Positions 23,257 through 31,278 of a stretch of DNA of 64,000 nucleotides are shown here, piece after piece; the stretch's first letter is position 1, and each line of letters opens with the position of its first letter. The notes under the pieces are model-generated. The model saw only the letters and a program-made list of their open reading frames with translations, searched no databases and was not told the origin of the DNA. Source of the stretch: Pelomonas sp. Root1237. Lineage in GTDB: Bacteria > Pseudomonadota > Gammaproteobacteria > Burkholderiales > Burkholderiaceae_C. A program made the translations under genes and the position numbers. The stretch is taken from the NCBI RefSeq assembly GCF_001425055.1, contig NZ_LMDK01000019.1, positions 1 to 64,000 of the forward strand, written 5' to 3'.

Positions 23257-24462
23257 TCAGGTGTGCGGTGATGGCGGCCTGACGGAGCGGTACACGCCGC
23301 GCCGCTCCGGCCGGCTCAGCACCAGCTGCCACAGCTGGCCCTGGCGGGAGCGGAAGAAGCCGGCGCAGCTCAGCAGGTAGTAGCGGAACATGCGCCGGAA
23401 GCCTTCGTCGTAGCGGGCGGCCAGGCGCGGCCAGGCCGCCTCGAAACGCTCGGCCCAACTCATCAGCGTGCGGTCGTAGTCGGGGCCGAAGTTGTGCCAG
23501 TCCTCGATGATGAAGCGGCCCTCCAGCGCGCCGGCCAGCTCGACGGGCGAGGGCAGCTTGCCGTTGGGGAAGATGTAGCGCTCGATCCAGGGGTCGGTAT
23601 GCGGCGCGCGCTGGTCAACGCCGATGCTGTGCAGCAGGAAGAGGCCCTCGGGCGCCAGCAGCCGGCGGGCGGTGTCGAAGTAGACGCCGTAGTTCTTCAG
23701 CCCCACGTGCTCGAACATGCCGACCGAGACGATCTTGTCGAAGCGACGGTCATCGGTGCATTGGAACGAGCGGTAGTCCTGCAGCAGCAGTGTGACGGGC
23801 AGGCCTTCACAACGCTTCTCGGCCAGGGCCAGTTGTTCCTTGCTGACGGTGATGCCGGTGACGCGCACGCCGAAGCGCTCGGCCGCATGGCGCGCCAGGC
23901 CGCCCCAGCCACAGCCAATGTCCAGCAGCGTCTCGCCGGGCTGCAGTTCGAGCTTGCGGCAGATCATCTCCAGCTTGTGCGCCTGAGCCTGCTCCAGACC
24001 TTCAGCATGCTCCCAGTAGGCACAGGAATAGATCATGCGCGAGTCCAGCATGGCTTCGAAGACATCGTTGCCGACGTCGTAGTGGTGCTCGCCAACCTGG
24101 TGGGCGCGTGCCTCGCTCTGCAGATTGAACAGGCGATGGCGCAGGCTCTCCAGCAGCAGCTTCCAGCGCGCCGAGGCCGGCGCGGTGCGGTCCAGCTGCG
24201 CGCGCAGCAGGCGGTCGAACATCATGTCCAGCCGCTCGCAGTCCCAGTCGCCGTCGACATAGGCCTCGCCGGCGCCCAGTGACCATTGCGTCAGGATGCG
24301 GCGGTAGGAGCGGGCATCGTTGACGCGCATGTCCCAGGGCCGTGCGCCGTTGATCTGCACATCGGCGCGTGCCAGCAGCTCGCGCAGCACGGTGGGCGGC
24401 TGCGGTGCCGAATGCGGCTTGGGGCCCTCGGGGCGGGATAGCGTGGCTTGCTCCGCTGGCAT
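23257..24462 (-). CDS. cfa: Cyclopropane-fatty-acyl-phospholipid synthase
   Basis: A 401-residue enzyme that transfers a methylene group from SAM to double bonds of membrane phospholipid acyl chains, usually in stationary phase or acid stress. The SAM site reads LLDIGCGWGGLARHAAERFG, followed by GITVSKEQLALA. The conserved HYDVGNDVFEAMLD and MIYSCAYWE segments and SVGMFEHVGLKNY are present. The ATG at 24462 is favoured, with AAGGAG nine bases upstream; the TTG at 24468 would be too close to that site. The length matches the family (about 380-410 residues). Confidence 0.93.
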   Translation of the reverse strand: MPAEQATLSRPEGPKPHSAPQPPTVLRELLARADVQINGARPWDMRVNDARSYRRILTQWSLGAGEAYVDGDWDCERLDMMFDRLLRAQLDRTAPASARWKLLLESLRHRLFNLQSEARAHQVGEHHYDVGNDVFEAMLDSRMIYSCAYWEHAEGLEQAQAHKLEMICRKLELQPGETLLDIGCGWGGLARHAAERFGVRVTGITVSKEQLALAEKRCEGLPVTLLLQDYRSFQCTDDRRFDKIVSVGMFEHVGLKNYGVYFDTARRLLAPEGLFLLHSIGVDQRAPHTDPWIERYIFPNGKLPSPVELAGALEGRFIIEDWHNFGPDYDRTLMSWAERFEAAWPRLAARYDEGFRRMFRYYLLSCAGFFRSRQGQLWQLVLSRPERRGVYRSVRPPSPHT

Positions 24463-24576
24463 GCGCAACGACTCCTTTCAACGACGCCCTCAGTTTGCCG
24501 TCGCTTGCGCCGCGGTGCAGCCCCAAGTTTCAATGACTCACGGCGCGCGGGGATATCGCCAGGGCCTCTGTTGGCG

Positions 24577-25512
24577 CTACGGCAGGCCCCAGCCGAACGG
24601 GTCATCTGGCGCGATCAGCAGCGTGGCCTCCGCGCTGATGTAGGCCTGGCCGCGGATGGTGGGAATGATGCTTGCTCCGTCCTTCTCGAACCAGCCGTCG
24701 AAGACGCTGCCGATGACGCTGGCCTGGCGCCACACCTCGCCGGCGCTCAGCTTGCCCGCGGCCGCGAGGCAGGCCAGCTTGGCGCTGGTGCCGGTGCCAC
24801 AGGGCGAGCGGTCGTACTGGCGGCCGGGGCAGAGCACGAAGCTGCGCGAGTCGGCGAGGGCCGGGTCGACGTCGGCGAAGAGTTCGATGTGGTCGATGAC
24901 GGCTTGGTCAGTGCCGCGGTGGCCCTGGTCCTGCAGGGCCTGGCCCAGCATGGCGGCGTAGTCGGTCAGTGCCGCGACGTGCGCGGGCGCGATGGCCTGG
25001 CCATGGTCGGCGCACAGGAAGAACCAGTTGCCGCCCCAGGCGATGTCGCCCGTCACCGTCTGGCCTGTCGGCAGGTCGACGCTGACGCCGGTGGCCAGGC
25101 GGTAGGCCGGCACATTGCGCACGCTCACCTTCCCGTCCTTGTGCAGGGTGGCCCGCACCTGGCCCACCGGCGTCTCGATGATGTGCTCGCCGGCTTCGAT
25201 GCGGCCCAGATGGGCCAGCGTCGCCATCAGGCCGATGGTGCCGTGGCCGCACATGCCCAGGTAGCCGGCGTTGTTGAAGAAGATGACGCCGGCCGTGTGG
25301 GCTGGGTCCTGTGGCGGGCAGAGCAGGGCGCCGACGAGGACCTCACTGCCACGCGGCTCCAGCAGCGTTGCGCGGCGGTAGCGGTCGTGCTCGCGGGCCA
25401 GCAGTTCCCGTCTCTCGGCCATGGTGCCAGCGCCGAGATCGGGAAAGCCGTCGATGACGACACGCGTCGGCTCGCCGCCGGTGTGCGAGTCGATGATCTG
25501 GATGCGCTTCAT
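24577..25512 (-). CDS. 4-hydroxyproline 2-epimerase (proline racemase family)
   Basis: A 311-residue enzyme likely converting trans-4-hydroxy-L-proline to cis-4-hydroxy-D-proline. Both catalytic cysteines of the family are present: MCGHGTIG (first base) and [12 protein letters not shown] (second base), with [13 protein letters not shown] at the N terminus. A dehydratase homologue would have a Thr in place of the second Cys, so an epimerase or racemase is indicated. The ATG at 25512 overlaps the stop of the upstream DapA-family gene (ATGA), giving a two-gene operon for hydroxyproline use. Confidence 0.9.
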   Translation of the reverse strand: MKRIQIIDSHTGGEPTRVVIDGFPDLGAGTMAERRELLAREHDRYRRATLLEPRGSEVLVGALLCPPQDPAHTAGVIFFNNAGYLGMCGHGTIGLMATLAHLGRIEAGEHIIETPVGQVRATLHKDGKVSVRNVPAYRLATGVSVDLPTGQTVTGDIAWGGNWFFLCADHGQAIAPAHVAALTDYAAMLGQALQDQGHRGTDQAVIDHIELFADVDPALADSRSFVLCPGRQYDRSPCGTGTSAKLACLAAAGKLSAGEVWRQASVIGSVFDGWFEKDGASIIPTIRGQAYISAEATLLIAPDDPFGWGLP

Positions 25513-26423
25513 GGTTGCGACTGGCAATGAGCCGGCCGTGTCGCCAGTGCCTTCGCGACGAGGGCCTCGATGCGCTCCCGCTCCGCGCCGATGACGGGCA
25601 GCCGTGGCCGGCGCATGTGCTCGCTGCCCACGCCCACCAGCAGGTCGATGAGCTTGAGGTTCTGCACCAGCTTGGTCGACACATCCAGGTGCAGCAGCGG
25701 CGTCATCCAGCGGTAGATGGCGCGGGCCTCGTCCCAGCGGCCTTCCTGCATCAGGTTGAACAGGGCCACCGTCTCGCGCGGGAAGGCGCAGCCGACGCCG
25801 GCCAGCAGCCCGTCGCAGCCCAGCGCCAGGCCCTCGAAGGCGAGATCGTCCACGCCCATGAAGAGCTGGTAGCGGTCGCCGAGCAGGTTGCGCAGGTCGG
25901 TGATGCGGGTCACGTCGCCGCTGCTTTCCTTGATGGCGGCGACATGTTCACAGTCGGCCAGTTCGGCGAAGTGTTCGGGCTTGAGGTCGACGCGGTAGGC
26001 GACCGGGTTGTTGTAGACCATCAGTGGCCGCTGGGCGGCATGGGCATAGGTGCGCACATTGGCCATCGCCTCGCGCGCATCGGCCACGTAGATGACCGAG
26101 GGCATGACCATGTAGCCGGCCACGCCCAAGGCATTGGCGCCTTCGATGAAGCGCAGCGCTTCGCGGGTGCTCGCCTCCGACACCGTGGCCAGCACCGGCA
26201 CGCGGCCGTTGGCAGCATCCAGCGCGCAGCGGGCGACGGCCAGCTTCTCGTCCAGCGTCAGCGTGCTGGCTTCGCCCAGCGAGCCGCAGCAGACGACGCC
26301 ATGAATGCCGTTGCGGATCTGGAAGTCGATGTGGCGCGCCGTGCCTGCGAAGTCGAGGCTTTCGTCGGCATGGAACTTGGTGGTGACGGCGGGGAACACG
26401 CCGCGCCAGGGGACGTTGTGCAT
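25509..26423 (-). CDS. DapA-family deaminase/aldolase, likely of hydroxyproline catabolism
   Basis: A 304-residue TIM-barrel protein of the dihydrodipicolinate synthase family. The Schiff-base lysine is in AAIKESSGD and the catalytic tyrosine in [23 protein letters not shown] replaces the usual GTTGE phosphate-loop motif. Paired with a hydroxyproline epimerase, the best guess is delta1-pyrroline-4-hydroxy-2-carboxylate deaminase. The ATG at 26423 has AGGAG about eight bases upstream. The D-hydroxyproline oxidase and the semialdehyde dehydrogenase of the pathway are not in the window. Confidence 0.85.
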   Translation of the reverse strand: MHNVPWRGVFPAVTTKFHADESLDFAGTARHIDFQIRNGIHGVVCCGSLGEASTLTLDEKLAVARCALDAANGRVPVLATVSEASTREALRFIEGANALGVAGYMVMPSVIYVADAREAMANVRTYAHAAQRPLMVYNNPVAYRVDLKPEHFAELADCEHVAAIKESSGDVTRITDLRNLLGDRYQLFMGVDDLAFEGLALGCDGLLAGVGCAFPRETVALFNLMQEGRWDEARAIYRWMTPLLHLDVSTKLVQNLKLIDLLVGVGSEHMRRPRLPVIGAERERIEALVAKALATRPAHCQSQP

Positions 26424-26462
26424 CTGTGGGGCTCCTGGATGGGGAGCCCCATGTTCGCTCAA

Positions 26463-28181
26463 CTAGAACGACGTCCAGTCGTCGCCGTCGGCGGCCACCG
26501 CAACGGCGGCCGGAACCGGAGCAGCCCTGGGCGCCACCGCGCGCGCCTTCGCCGGGCGCGCAAGAGCCGGCCTGGCCACGCTGGCCGTCCTGGCCCGGCT
26601 GACGGGCGCCGCAGCCGGACGGGCCGCGTTGACGGCGTCCAGCTTGAAGGCCGCCACCGTCTCGGCCAGTTGGCCGGCCTGGATGCGCAGGCTCTCGGCG
26701 GCCGCCGCGCTCTCCTCCACCAGGGCGGCGTTCTGCTGCGTGACCTGGTCGAGCTGGTTGACGGCATCGCCGATCTGGCCGATGCCCTTGCCCTGCTCGC
26801 TGCTGGCGGCGCTGATCTCGCTGATCAGGTCCGCCACGCGGCGCACCTGGCCAACGACCTCGTCCATGGTGCTGCCGGCCTCGCCCACCAGCTTGTTGCC
26901 GGCTTCGACACGTTCGACGCTGGCACCGATCAGCGCCTTGATCTCCCGCGCGGCCTGGGCGCTGCGCTGCGCCAGGGCCCGCACCTCGCCGGCCACGACG
27001 GCGAAACCGCGCCCCTGCTCGCCGGCCCGTGCCGCCTCGACGGCCGCGTTCAGCGCCAGGATGTTGGTCTGGAAGGCGATGCCGTCGATGACGCCGATGA
27101 TGTCGGAAATCTTCTTCGAGCTGGTCGTGATCTCATCCATGGTGGACACCATCTGGCCCATGACCTGGCCGCCGCTCTCGGCCACGCGAGCCGCGCTGCC
27201 TGCCAGCTGCGCGGCCTGGTGGGCGGTGTCGGTGTTGTGCTTGACCGTCGCGCTCAGCTCCTCCATGGAGGCGGCGGTCTCCTGCAGGTTGCTGGCCTGC
27301 TGTTCGGTGCGCTGGCTCAGGTCGGCGTTGCCCTGGGCAATCTGGCCGCTGGCCGTGGCGACGCTCTCGGCATTGCCGCGCACCGCGCCGACGATGCCCA
27401 CCAGGGAGTCGTTCATGCGCTGCAGCGCGTTGAGCAACTGGCCGGCCTCGTCCGTGCGGTCGGTGGACAGATGCAGGCGCAAGTCCCCTGCAGCCACCGT
27501 CTCGGCGGCGGCCACGGCCTGGCGGATCGGGCCCACCACCGAGCGGGTGATCAGCAGGGCCATGGCCACGCCGAGGGCCAGCGCGGCAGCGGCCGCGACG
27601 ATGACCGCGATGCCGGCAAAGTCAACGGTCGCGTTCGCCGCGGCGGCCGCGGCGTGCATCAACTCCTTCTGATAGGCGATCAGCGCGTCGAGCTGCTGGA
27701 AATACTTGAGCTGCAACTCATGCGTCTCGCTGAGCAGCAGGTTGCGGGCCTTCTCCGTGTCGTCCTTCAGGCCCAGATCGATGACCCTGCGCACCGAGGC
27801 CACGAACAGCTGCCTGGCCTGCACGACGCCGCCCAATATTTCGCGCCCCCGCCCCGGCGGCACGCTGGCGTCGAGCTTCTCGAACAGCTCGGCCGTGCGC
27901 TTGGCAGCGGCGTCGACATCGCTCAGCTGCTTGCGTTTGCCCTCGGCATCAGACAGCAGCAGCACATTGCGCACGGCCAGTGCGTTGATATTGACGTTGT
28001 CCTTGATCTGTTCGAGCTGCTCGACCTTGACCATCCGGTCTTCGACCATCACCTCAAGCTCGTGGTCGATGCCAAGGAGCGCCGTTCGCGCATAGGCGGC
28101 CAGCAACACGGTGAAGGCGATGGAGATGGTGAAAGCCAGGCCGAGTCGCTGGCCGATCCGCAGGCGCGTGAGGAGGTTCAT
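26463..28181 (-). CDS. Methyl-accepting chemotaxis protein with CheR-docking tail
   Basis: A 572-residue chemoreceptor. Transmembrane helix 1 (about residues 12-35) and helix 2 (about 185-210) flank a periplasmic four-helix-bundle ligand domain. HAMP (ITRSVVGPIRQAV) and the signalling hairpin follow, with the conserved tip GIAFQTNILALNAAVEAARAGEQGRGFAVVA. The C terminus ends in DWTSF, resembling the NWETF pentapeptide that tethers CheR and CheB in enteric receptors. The neighbouring paralogue lacks it. A possible sigma-28 promoter (TAAA-N15-GCCG) lies about 85-110 bp upstream on the minus strand; the match is partial. Confidence 0.93.
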   Translation of the reverse strand: MNLLTRLRIGQRLGLAFTISIAFTVLLAAYARTALLGIDHELEVMVEDRMVKVEQLEQIKDNVNINALAVRNVLLLSDAEGKRKQLSDVDAAAKRTAELFEKLDASVPPGRGREILGGVVQARQLFVASVRRVIDLGLKDDTEKARNLLLSETHELQLKYFQQLDALIAYQKELMHAAAAAANATVDFAGIAVIVAAAAALALGVAMALLITRSVVGPIRQAVAAAETVAAGDLRLHLSTDRTDEAGQLLNALQRMNDSLVGIVGAVRGNAESVATASGQIAQGNADLSQRTEQQASNLQETAASMEELSATVKHNTDTAHQAAQLAGSAARVAESGGQVMGQMVSTMDEITTSSKKISDIIGVIDGIAFQTNILALNAAVEAARAGEQGRGFAVVAGEVRALAQRSAQAAREIKALIGASVERVEAGNKLVGEAGSTMDEVVGQVRRVADLISEISAASSEQGKGIGQIGDAVNQLDQVTQQNAALVEESAAAAESLRIQAGQLAETVAAFKLDAVNAARPAAAPVSRARTASVARPALARPAKARAVAPRAAPVPAAVAVAADGDDWTSF

Positions 28182-28286
28182 GGTGGGTCTCCTTGTGGGT
28201 GACGCTCCCTGATCGGCCTGGGCTTCGTGTCGAGCCGTATTCCGTGCCCCGAGTCTCTTCCTTCAGGCCGGCGCCACGCAAGACGT

Positions 28287-28312
28287 TTTTAGCGGCGTTA
28301 CCGCCGCGAAAA
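28287..28312. promoter_or_regulatory. Extended palindrome between the two chemoreceptor genes
   Basis: TTTT-A-GCGGCG-TTAC-CGCCGC-G-AAAA is symmetric apart from the single bases next to the stem. It could be a bidirectional terminator-like hairpin downstream of the second receptor gene or an operator for the first. The A tract lies after the stem on both strands, so it is not a textbook intrinsic terminator. Confidence 0.45.
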
Positions 28313-28405
28313 GCCAACAACTACCGCCGCTGCCCGTGCTGGGGGGTGCCTAGCGCCCGTGGGCACAGCCGGCAGCCAATGACGGTGTGCGCGCGGCCGC
28401 AGCGT

Positions 28406-29989
28406 CTAGAACGAGGCAGGCGCCGCCCTGGGCCCGGCCACGGCGTCGAGCTTGAAGGCCGCAACCGTGCCGGCGAGTTGGCTGGCCTGGATGCGCAGGC
28501 TCTCGGCCGCGGCGGCGCTCTCCTCGACGAGGGCGGCGTTCTGCTGGGTGACTTCGTCGAGCTGGCTGACCGCCTCGCCGATCTGGCCGATGCCCTTGCT
28601 CTGCTCGACGCTGGCCGCGCTGATCTCGCTGATCAGGTCGGCCACGCGCTGCACCTGCCCGACCACTTCGCCCATCGTGCGACCGGCGTCGCCGACCAGG
28701 CCGTTGCCCGTCTCGATGCGTTCAACGCTGGCGTTGATCAGGACCTTGATCTCGCGCGCGGCTTCGGCGCTGCGCTGGGCCAGGCTGCGCACTTCGCCGG
28801 CCACGACGGCAAAGCCCCGGCCCTGTTCGCCGGCGCGCGCAGCTTCCACGGCTGCGTTCAGGGCCAGGATGTTGGTCTGGAAGGCGATGCCGTCGATGAC
28901 GCCGGTGATGTCGGCGATCTTCTTGGAGCTGGCGGTGATCTGCTCCATCGTGTTCACCACCTGGCCCACGACCTGGCTGCCGCTCTCGGCCACGCGCGCC
29001 GCACTGCTGGCGAGCTGGGCGGCCTGGCGGGAGACGTCGGTGTTGTGGCTGACCGTCGCGGTCAGCTCCTCCATGGACGCAGCCGTCTGTTGCAGATTGC
29101 TGGCCTGCTGCTCGGTGCGCTGGCTCAGGTTGGCATTGCCCTGGGCGATCTGGCCGCTGGCCATGACGACGCTGTCGGCGTTGCCGCGCACCGTGCCGAC
29201 GATGTCGACCAGCGCGTCGTTCATGCGTTGCAGCGCGGCCAACAGCTGGCCCGCTTCGTCTCGGCGATCGGTCGTCAGATGCAGCCTCAGATCACCGGCT
29301 GCCACGGTCTCGGCAGCGCGCACCGCGTCCTGGATCGGGCCCACCACCGAGCGCGTGATCAACAGCGCCAGCGCCACACCCACGGCGCCTGCCAATGCCG
29401 CCGCGATCAGCATGGCTGCCGAGGCAAAGCTCACGGTGCCATCGGCAAGCTGCGCCGACGTGCGCATCAGCTCCTTCTGGTAGTCGATCAGGGCGTCGAG
29501 CGCGGCGAAATAGGCCTGCTGTTTGGCCTGCACGTCGCCCAGGAGCAGATCGCGTGCGGCGTCCTTTTGCTGCTGCACGCCAAGGTCGGTCACGCGCTGC
29601 AGCGTTGCGACATAGGGCGCCCGTGCTTCGGCGGTGGCGGCCAGCAGCTTGGTGCCCTGGCTGGAGGTGATCGAGGCCTGCAGCTTCTGAAACAGGTCAC
29701 CCGTGCTCTTGCGGTTGCCCGCAATCGTGTCCAGTTCCTTCTGAATGGCGGCTGGATCGCTCAGCAGCACGATGTTGCGCACCGTGCGCGCCGTCAGATT
29801 GACGTTGTGCTTGACCTGTTCGAGCTGCTCGACCTTGACGACACGGTCCTTGACCATCAGCGCCAGCTCGTCGTTGATCTGCCTCAGCTGGCCACGTGCA
29901 TACAGCGCCAGCGCAACGCTGAACAAGATGGAGACCGCGAAGCCGAGACCCAGGCGCAGGCCGATGCGAAGGTCCTTGAAGATATTCAT
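28406..29989 (-). CDS. Methyl-accepting chemotaxis protein (paralogue without tail)
   Basis: A 527-residue chemoreceptor closely related to its downstream neighbour: N-terminal transmembrane helix, periplasmic four-helix bundle, second helix (about 185-210), HAMP, and the signalling hairpin with GIAFQTNILALNAAVEAARAGEQGRGFAVVA. The ATG at 29989 (MNIFKDLRIG) follows GGGAGAA at good spacing; an upstream ATG at 30040 would add a polar extension before the first membrane helix. It ends PRAAPASF, without a pentapeptide tether, so it may depend on the neighbour for CheR recruitment. Confidence 0.93.
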   Translation of the reverse strand: MNIFKDLRIGLRLGLGFAVSILFSVALALYARGQLRQINDELALMVKDRVVKVEQLEQVKHNVNLTARTVRNIVLLSDPAAIQKELDTIAGNRKSTGDLFQKLQASITSSQGTKLLAATAEARAPYVATLQRVTDLGVQQQKDAARDLLLGDVQAKQQAYFAALDALIDYQKELMRTSAQLADGTVSFASAAMLIAAALAGAVGVALALLITRSVVGPIQDAVRAAETVAAGDLRLHLTTDRRDEAGQLLAALQRMNDALVDIVGTVRGNADSVVMASGQIAQGNANLSQRTEQQASNLQQTAASMEELTATVSHNTDVSRQAAQLASSAARVAESGSQVVGQVVNTMEQITASSKKIADITGVIDGIAFQTNILALNAAVEAARAGEQGRGFAVVAGEVRSLAQRSAEAAREIKVLINASVERIETGNGLVGDAGRTMGEVVGQVQRVADLISEISAASVEQSKGIGQIGEAVSQLDEVTQQNAALVEESAAAAESLRIQASQLAGTVAAFKLDAVAGPRAAPASF

Positions 29990-30142
29990 GGTTGTTCTCC
30001 CTGTGTGATGGCGGCGCGTGCATCCGCCGCCAGGCTCCATGTTGAATCGAAGTTAGCACGAGGATGTGAAACTATGCGAATCTTTGATGCCGCGCAAGGG
30101 ACAGTGCACGTGGTGTGCAGTTCGCGGCACTGGAGCAAAGGC

Positions 30143-30721
30143 ATGGAGACGCAAGCCAACCTGGGCGAAAGGGTGCTGGCGCTGGTAGCGCAGCCGCCTG
30201 ACACCGGATGTACGCCCAGCGCGCGGCCCCGGGATGCGGCGGCGCGCGCCATCGAGGGCGCCGCAGCCAAGGCCGGCCTGGCCGCCGGCACGCTGGCCCT
30301 GCCGCCGGGGCCGCTGGGCTGGGCCACCATCGCGCCGGAGATGCTGGCCGTCTGGCAGATCCAGCGCCAACTGGTGGCCGACATTGCCGCCCTCTATGGC
30401 CGCAGCGCCGACCTCGGCCCGGCGCAGATGCTGTGGTGCCTGTTCCGCCACACGGCTGCGCAGGCCCTGCGCGACCTGACGGTGCGCGTCGGCGAGCGCG
30501 TCATCGTGCGCCCGGCCGCGCAGGTGCTGCTGCAACGCGTGGCCGAGGCCATCGGCGTGCACCTGGGCAAGAAGGCCGCCAGCCGGATGCTGTCGCGCTG
30601 GGTGCCGCTGATCGGCGCGGCGGGGGTCGGCGCCTATGCGTATTGGGACACGCGCCAGGTCGGGCGGGCAGCGCTGCAGCTGTTCGAGAACGAACAGGTG
30701 ATCGAGAACGAGGCGGGCTAG
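30143..30721 (+). CDS. EcsC-like protein (tentative)
   Basis: A 192-residue protein with a helical body and a C-terminal hydrophobic region: RMLSRWVPLIGAAGVGAYAYWDTRQVGRAAL. The motif of a hydrophobic glycine-rich segment followed by an aromatic YWDT and a VGRxA helix recalls the EcsC family, but I cannot confirm it. The ATG at 30143 has GGAG/AAAGG upstream. It is divergent from the chemoreceptor gene. Function unknown. Confidence 0.55.
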   Translation: METQANLGERVLALVAQPPDTGCTPSARPRDAAARAIEGAAAKAGLAAGTLALPPGPLGWATIAPEMLAVWQIQRQLVADIAALYGRSADLGPAQMLWCLFRHTAAQALRDLTVRVGERVIVRPAAQVLLQRVAEAIGVHLGKKAASRMLSRWVPLIGAAGVGAYAYWDTRQVGRAALQLFENEQVIENEAG

Positions 30722-30779
30722 CCATCTCGGCGACAACCCTGTGTAACTTCTGTGTCGGGCCTGACAAACTGGCGTCCGT

Positions 30780-31274
30780 ATGCAGCTTCCCACCATCCTG
30801 GACATCGAAGCCTCGGGCTTCGGCCGCGGCAGCTATCCGATCGAGGTCGGATTCGTCGCGGTGGACGGCGGGCTGTTCTGTGGCCTGGTCACGCCCGAGC
30901 CCGATTGGCTGCATTGGGACCCCAGCGCCGAAGCCCTGCACGGCATCAGCCGCGAACTGCTTCAGCGCCACGGCAGACCGGTTCGCTGGATGGCTGAGCA
31001 GCTCAATGAGCGGCTGGCCGGCCAGACCGTCTATTGCGATGGCTGGGGACAGGACTACCCCTGGCTGGCGCGTCTCTACGACGCGGCCGGCATGCGGCAG
31101 AACTTTCGCCTGGATGACCTGCGCCGGCTGCTCGACGAGCAGGAGGCCCAGCGCTGGCGCGGCGTCACCGAAATCGTGCGTCAGCGACAGCGCCTGACCC
31201 GTCACCGCGCCAGCAGCGATGCGCGCGTGCTGCAGCTGGCCCTGGACGAGATCAAGAACGGCGTGGCTGTCTAG
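30780..31274 (+). CDS. DEDDh-family 3'-5' exonuclease-like protein
   Basis: A 164-residue compact protein with a DnaQ-like exonuclease fold. Motif I is LDIEASGFG (D8, E10). Motif II includes VYCDGWGQDYPW. Motif III is HRASSDA, giving the HxxxxD pair of the DEDDh class. The four acidic metal ligands and the histidine all appear present, so nuclease activity is likely on DNA or RNA ends. It stands alone as a short gene between the EcsC-like gene and a convergent diguanylate cyclase gene. Confidence 0.8.
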   Translation: MQLPTILDIEASGFGRGSYPIEVGFVAVDGGLFCGLVTPEPDWLHWDPSAEALHGISRELLQRHGRPVRWMAEQLNERLAGQTVYCDGWGQDYPWLARLYDAAGMRQNFRLDDLRRLLDEQEAQRWRGVTEIVRQRQRLTRHRASSDARVLQLALDEIKNGVAV

Positions 31275-31278
31275 GCTC

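Noticed and set aside
28287..28312. Intrinsic terminator between the chemoreceptor genes
   Set aside because: The stem is perfect, but on both strands the stem is followed by A-rich rather than T-rich sequence, so it was listed as an undefined palindrome instead.
25515..30721. Very long open frames on the plus strand opposite the DapA-family and chemoreceptor genes
   Set aside because: Their translations are Gln/His/Arg/Ala-rich and low in complexity, have no ribosome sites, and mirror well-recognised proteins on the other strand; they are high-GC antisense shadows. Only the last part (30143-30721) is a credible gene.
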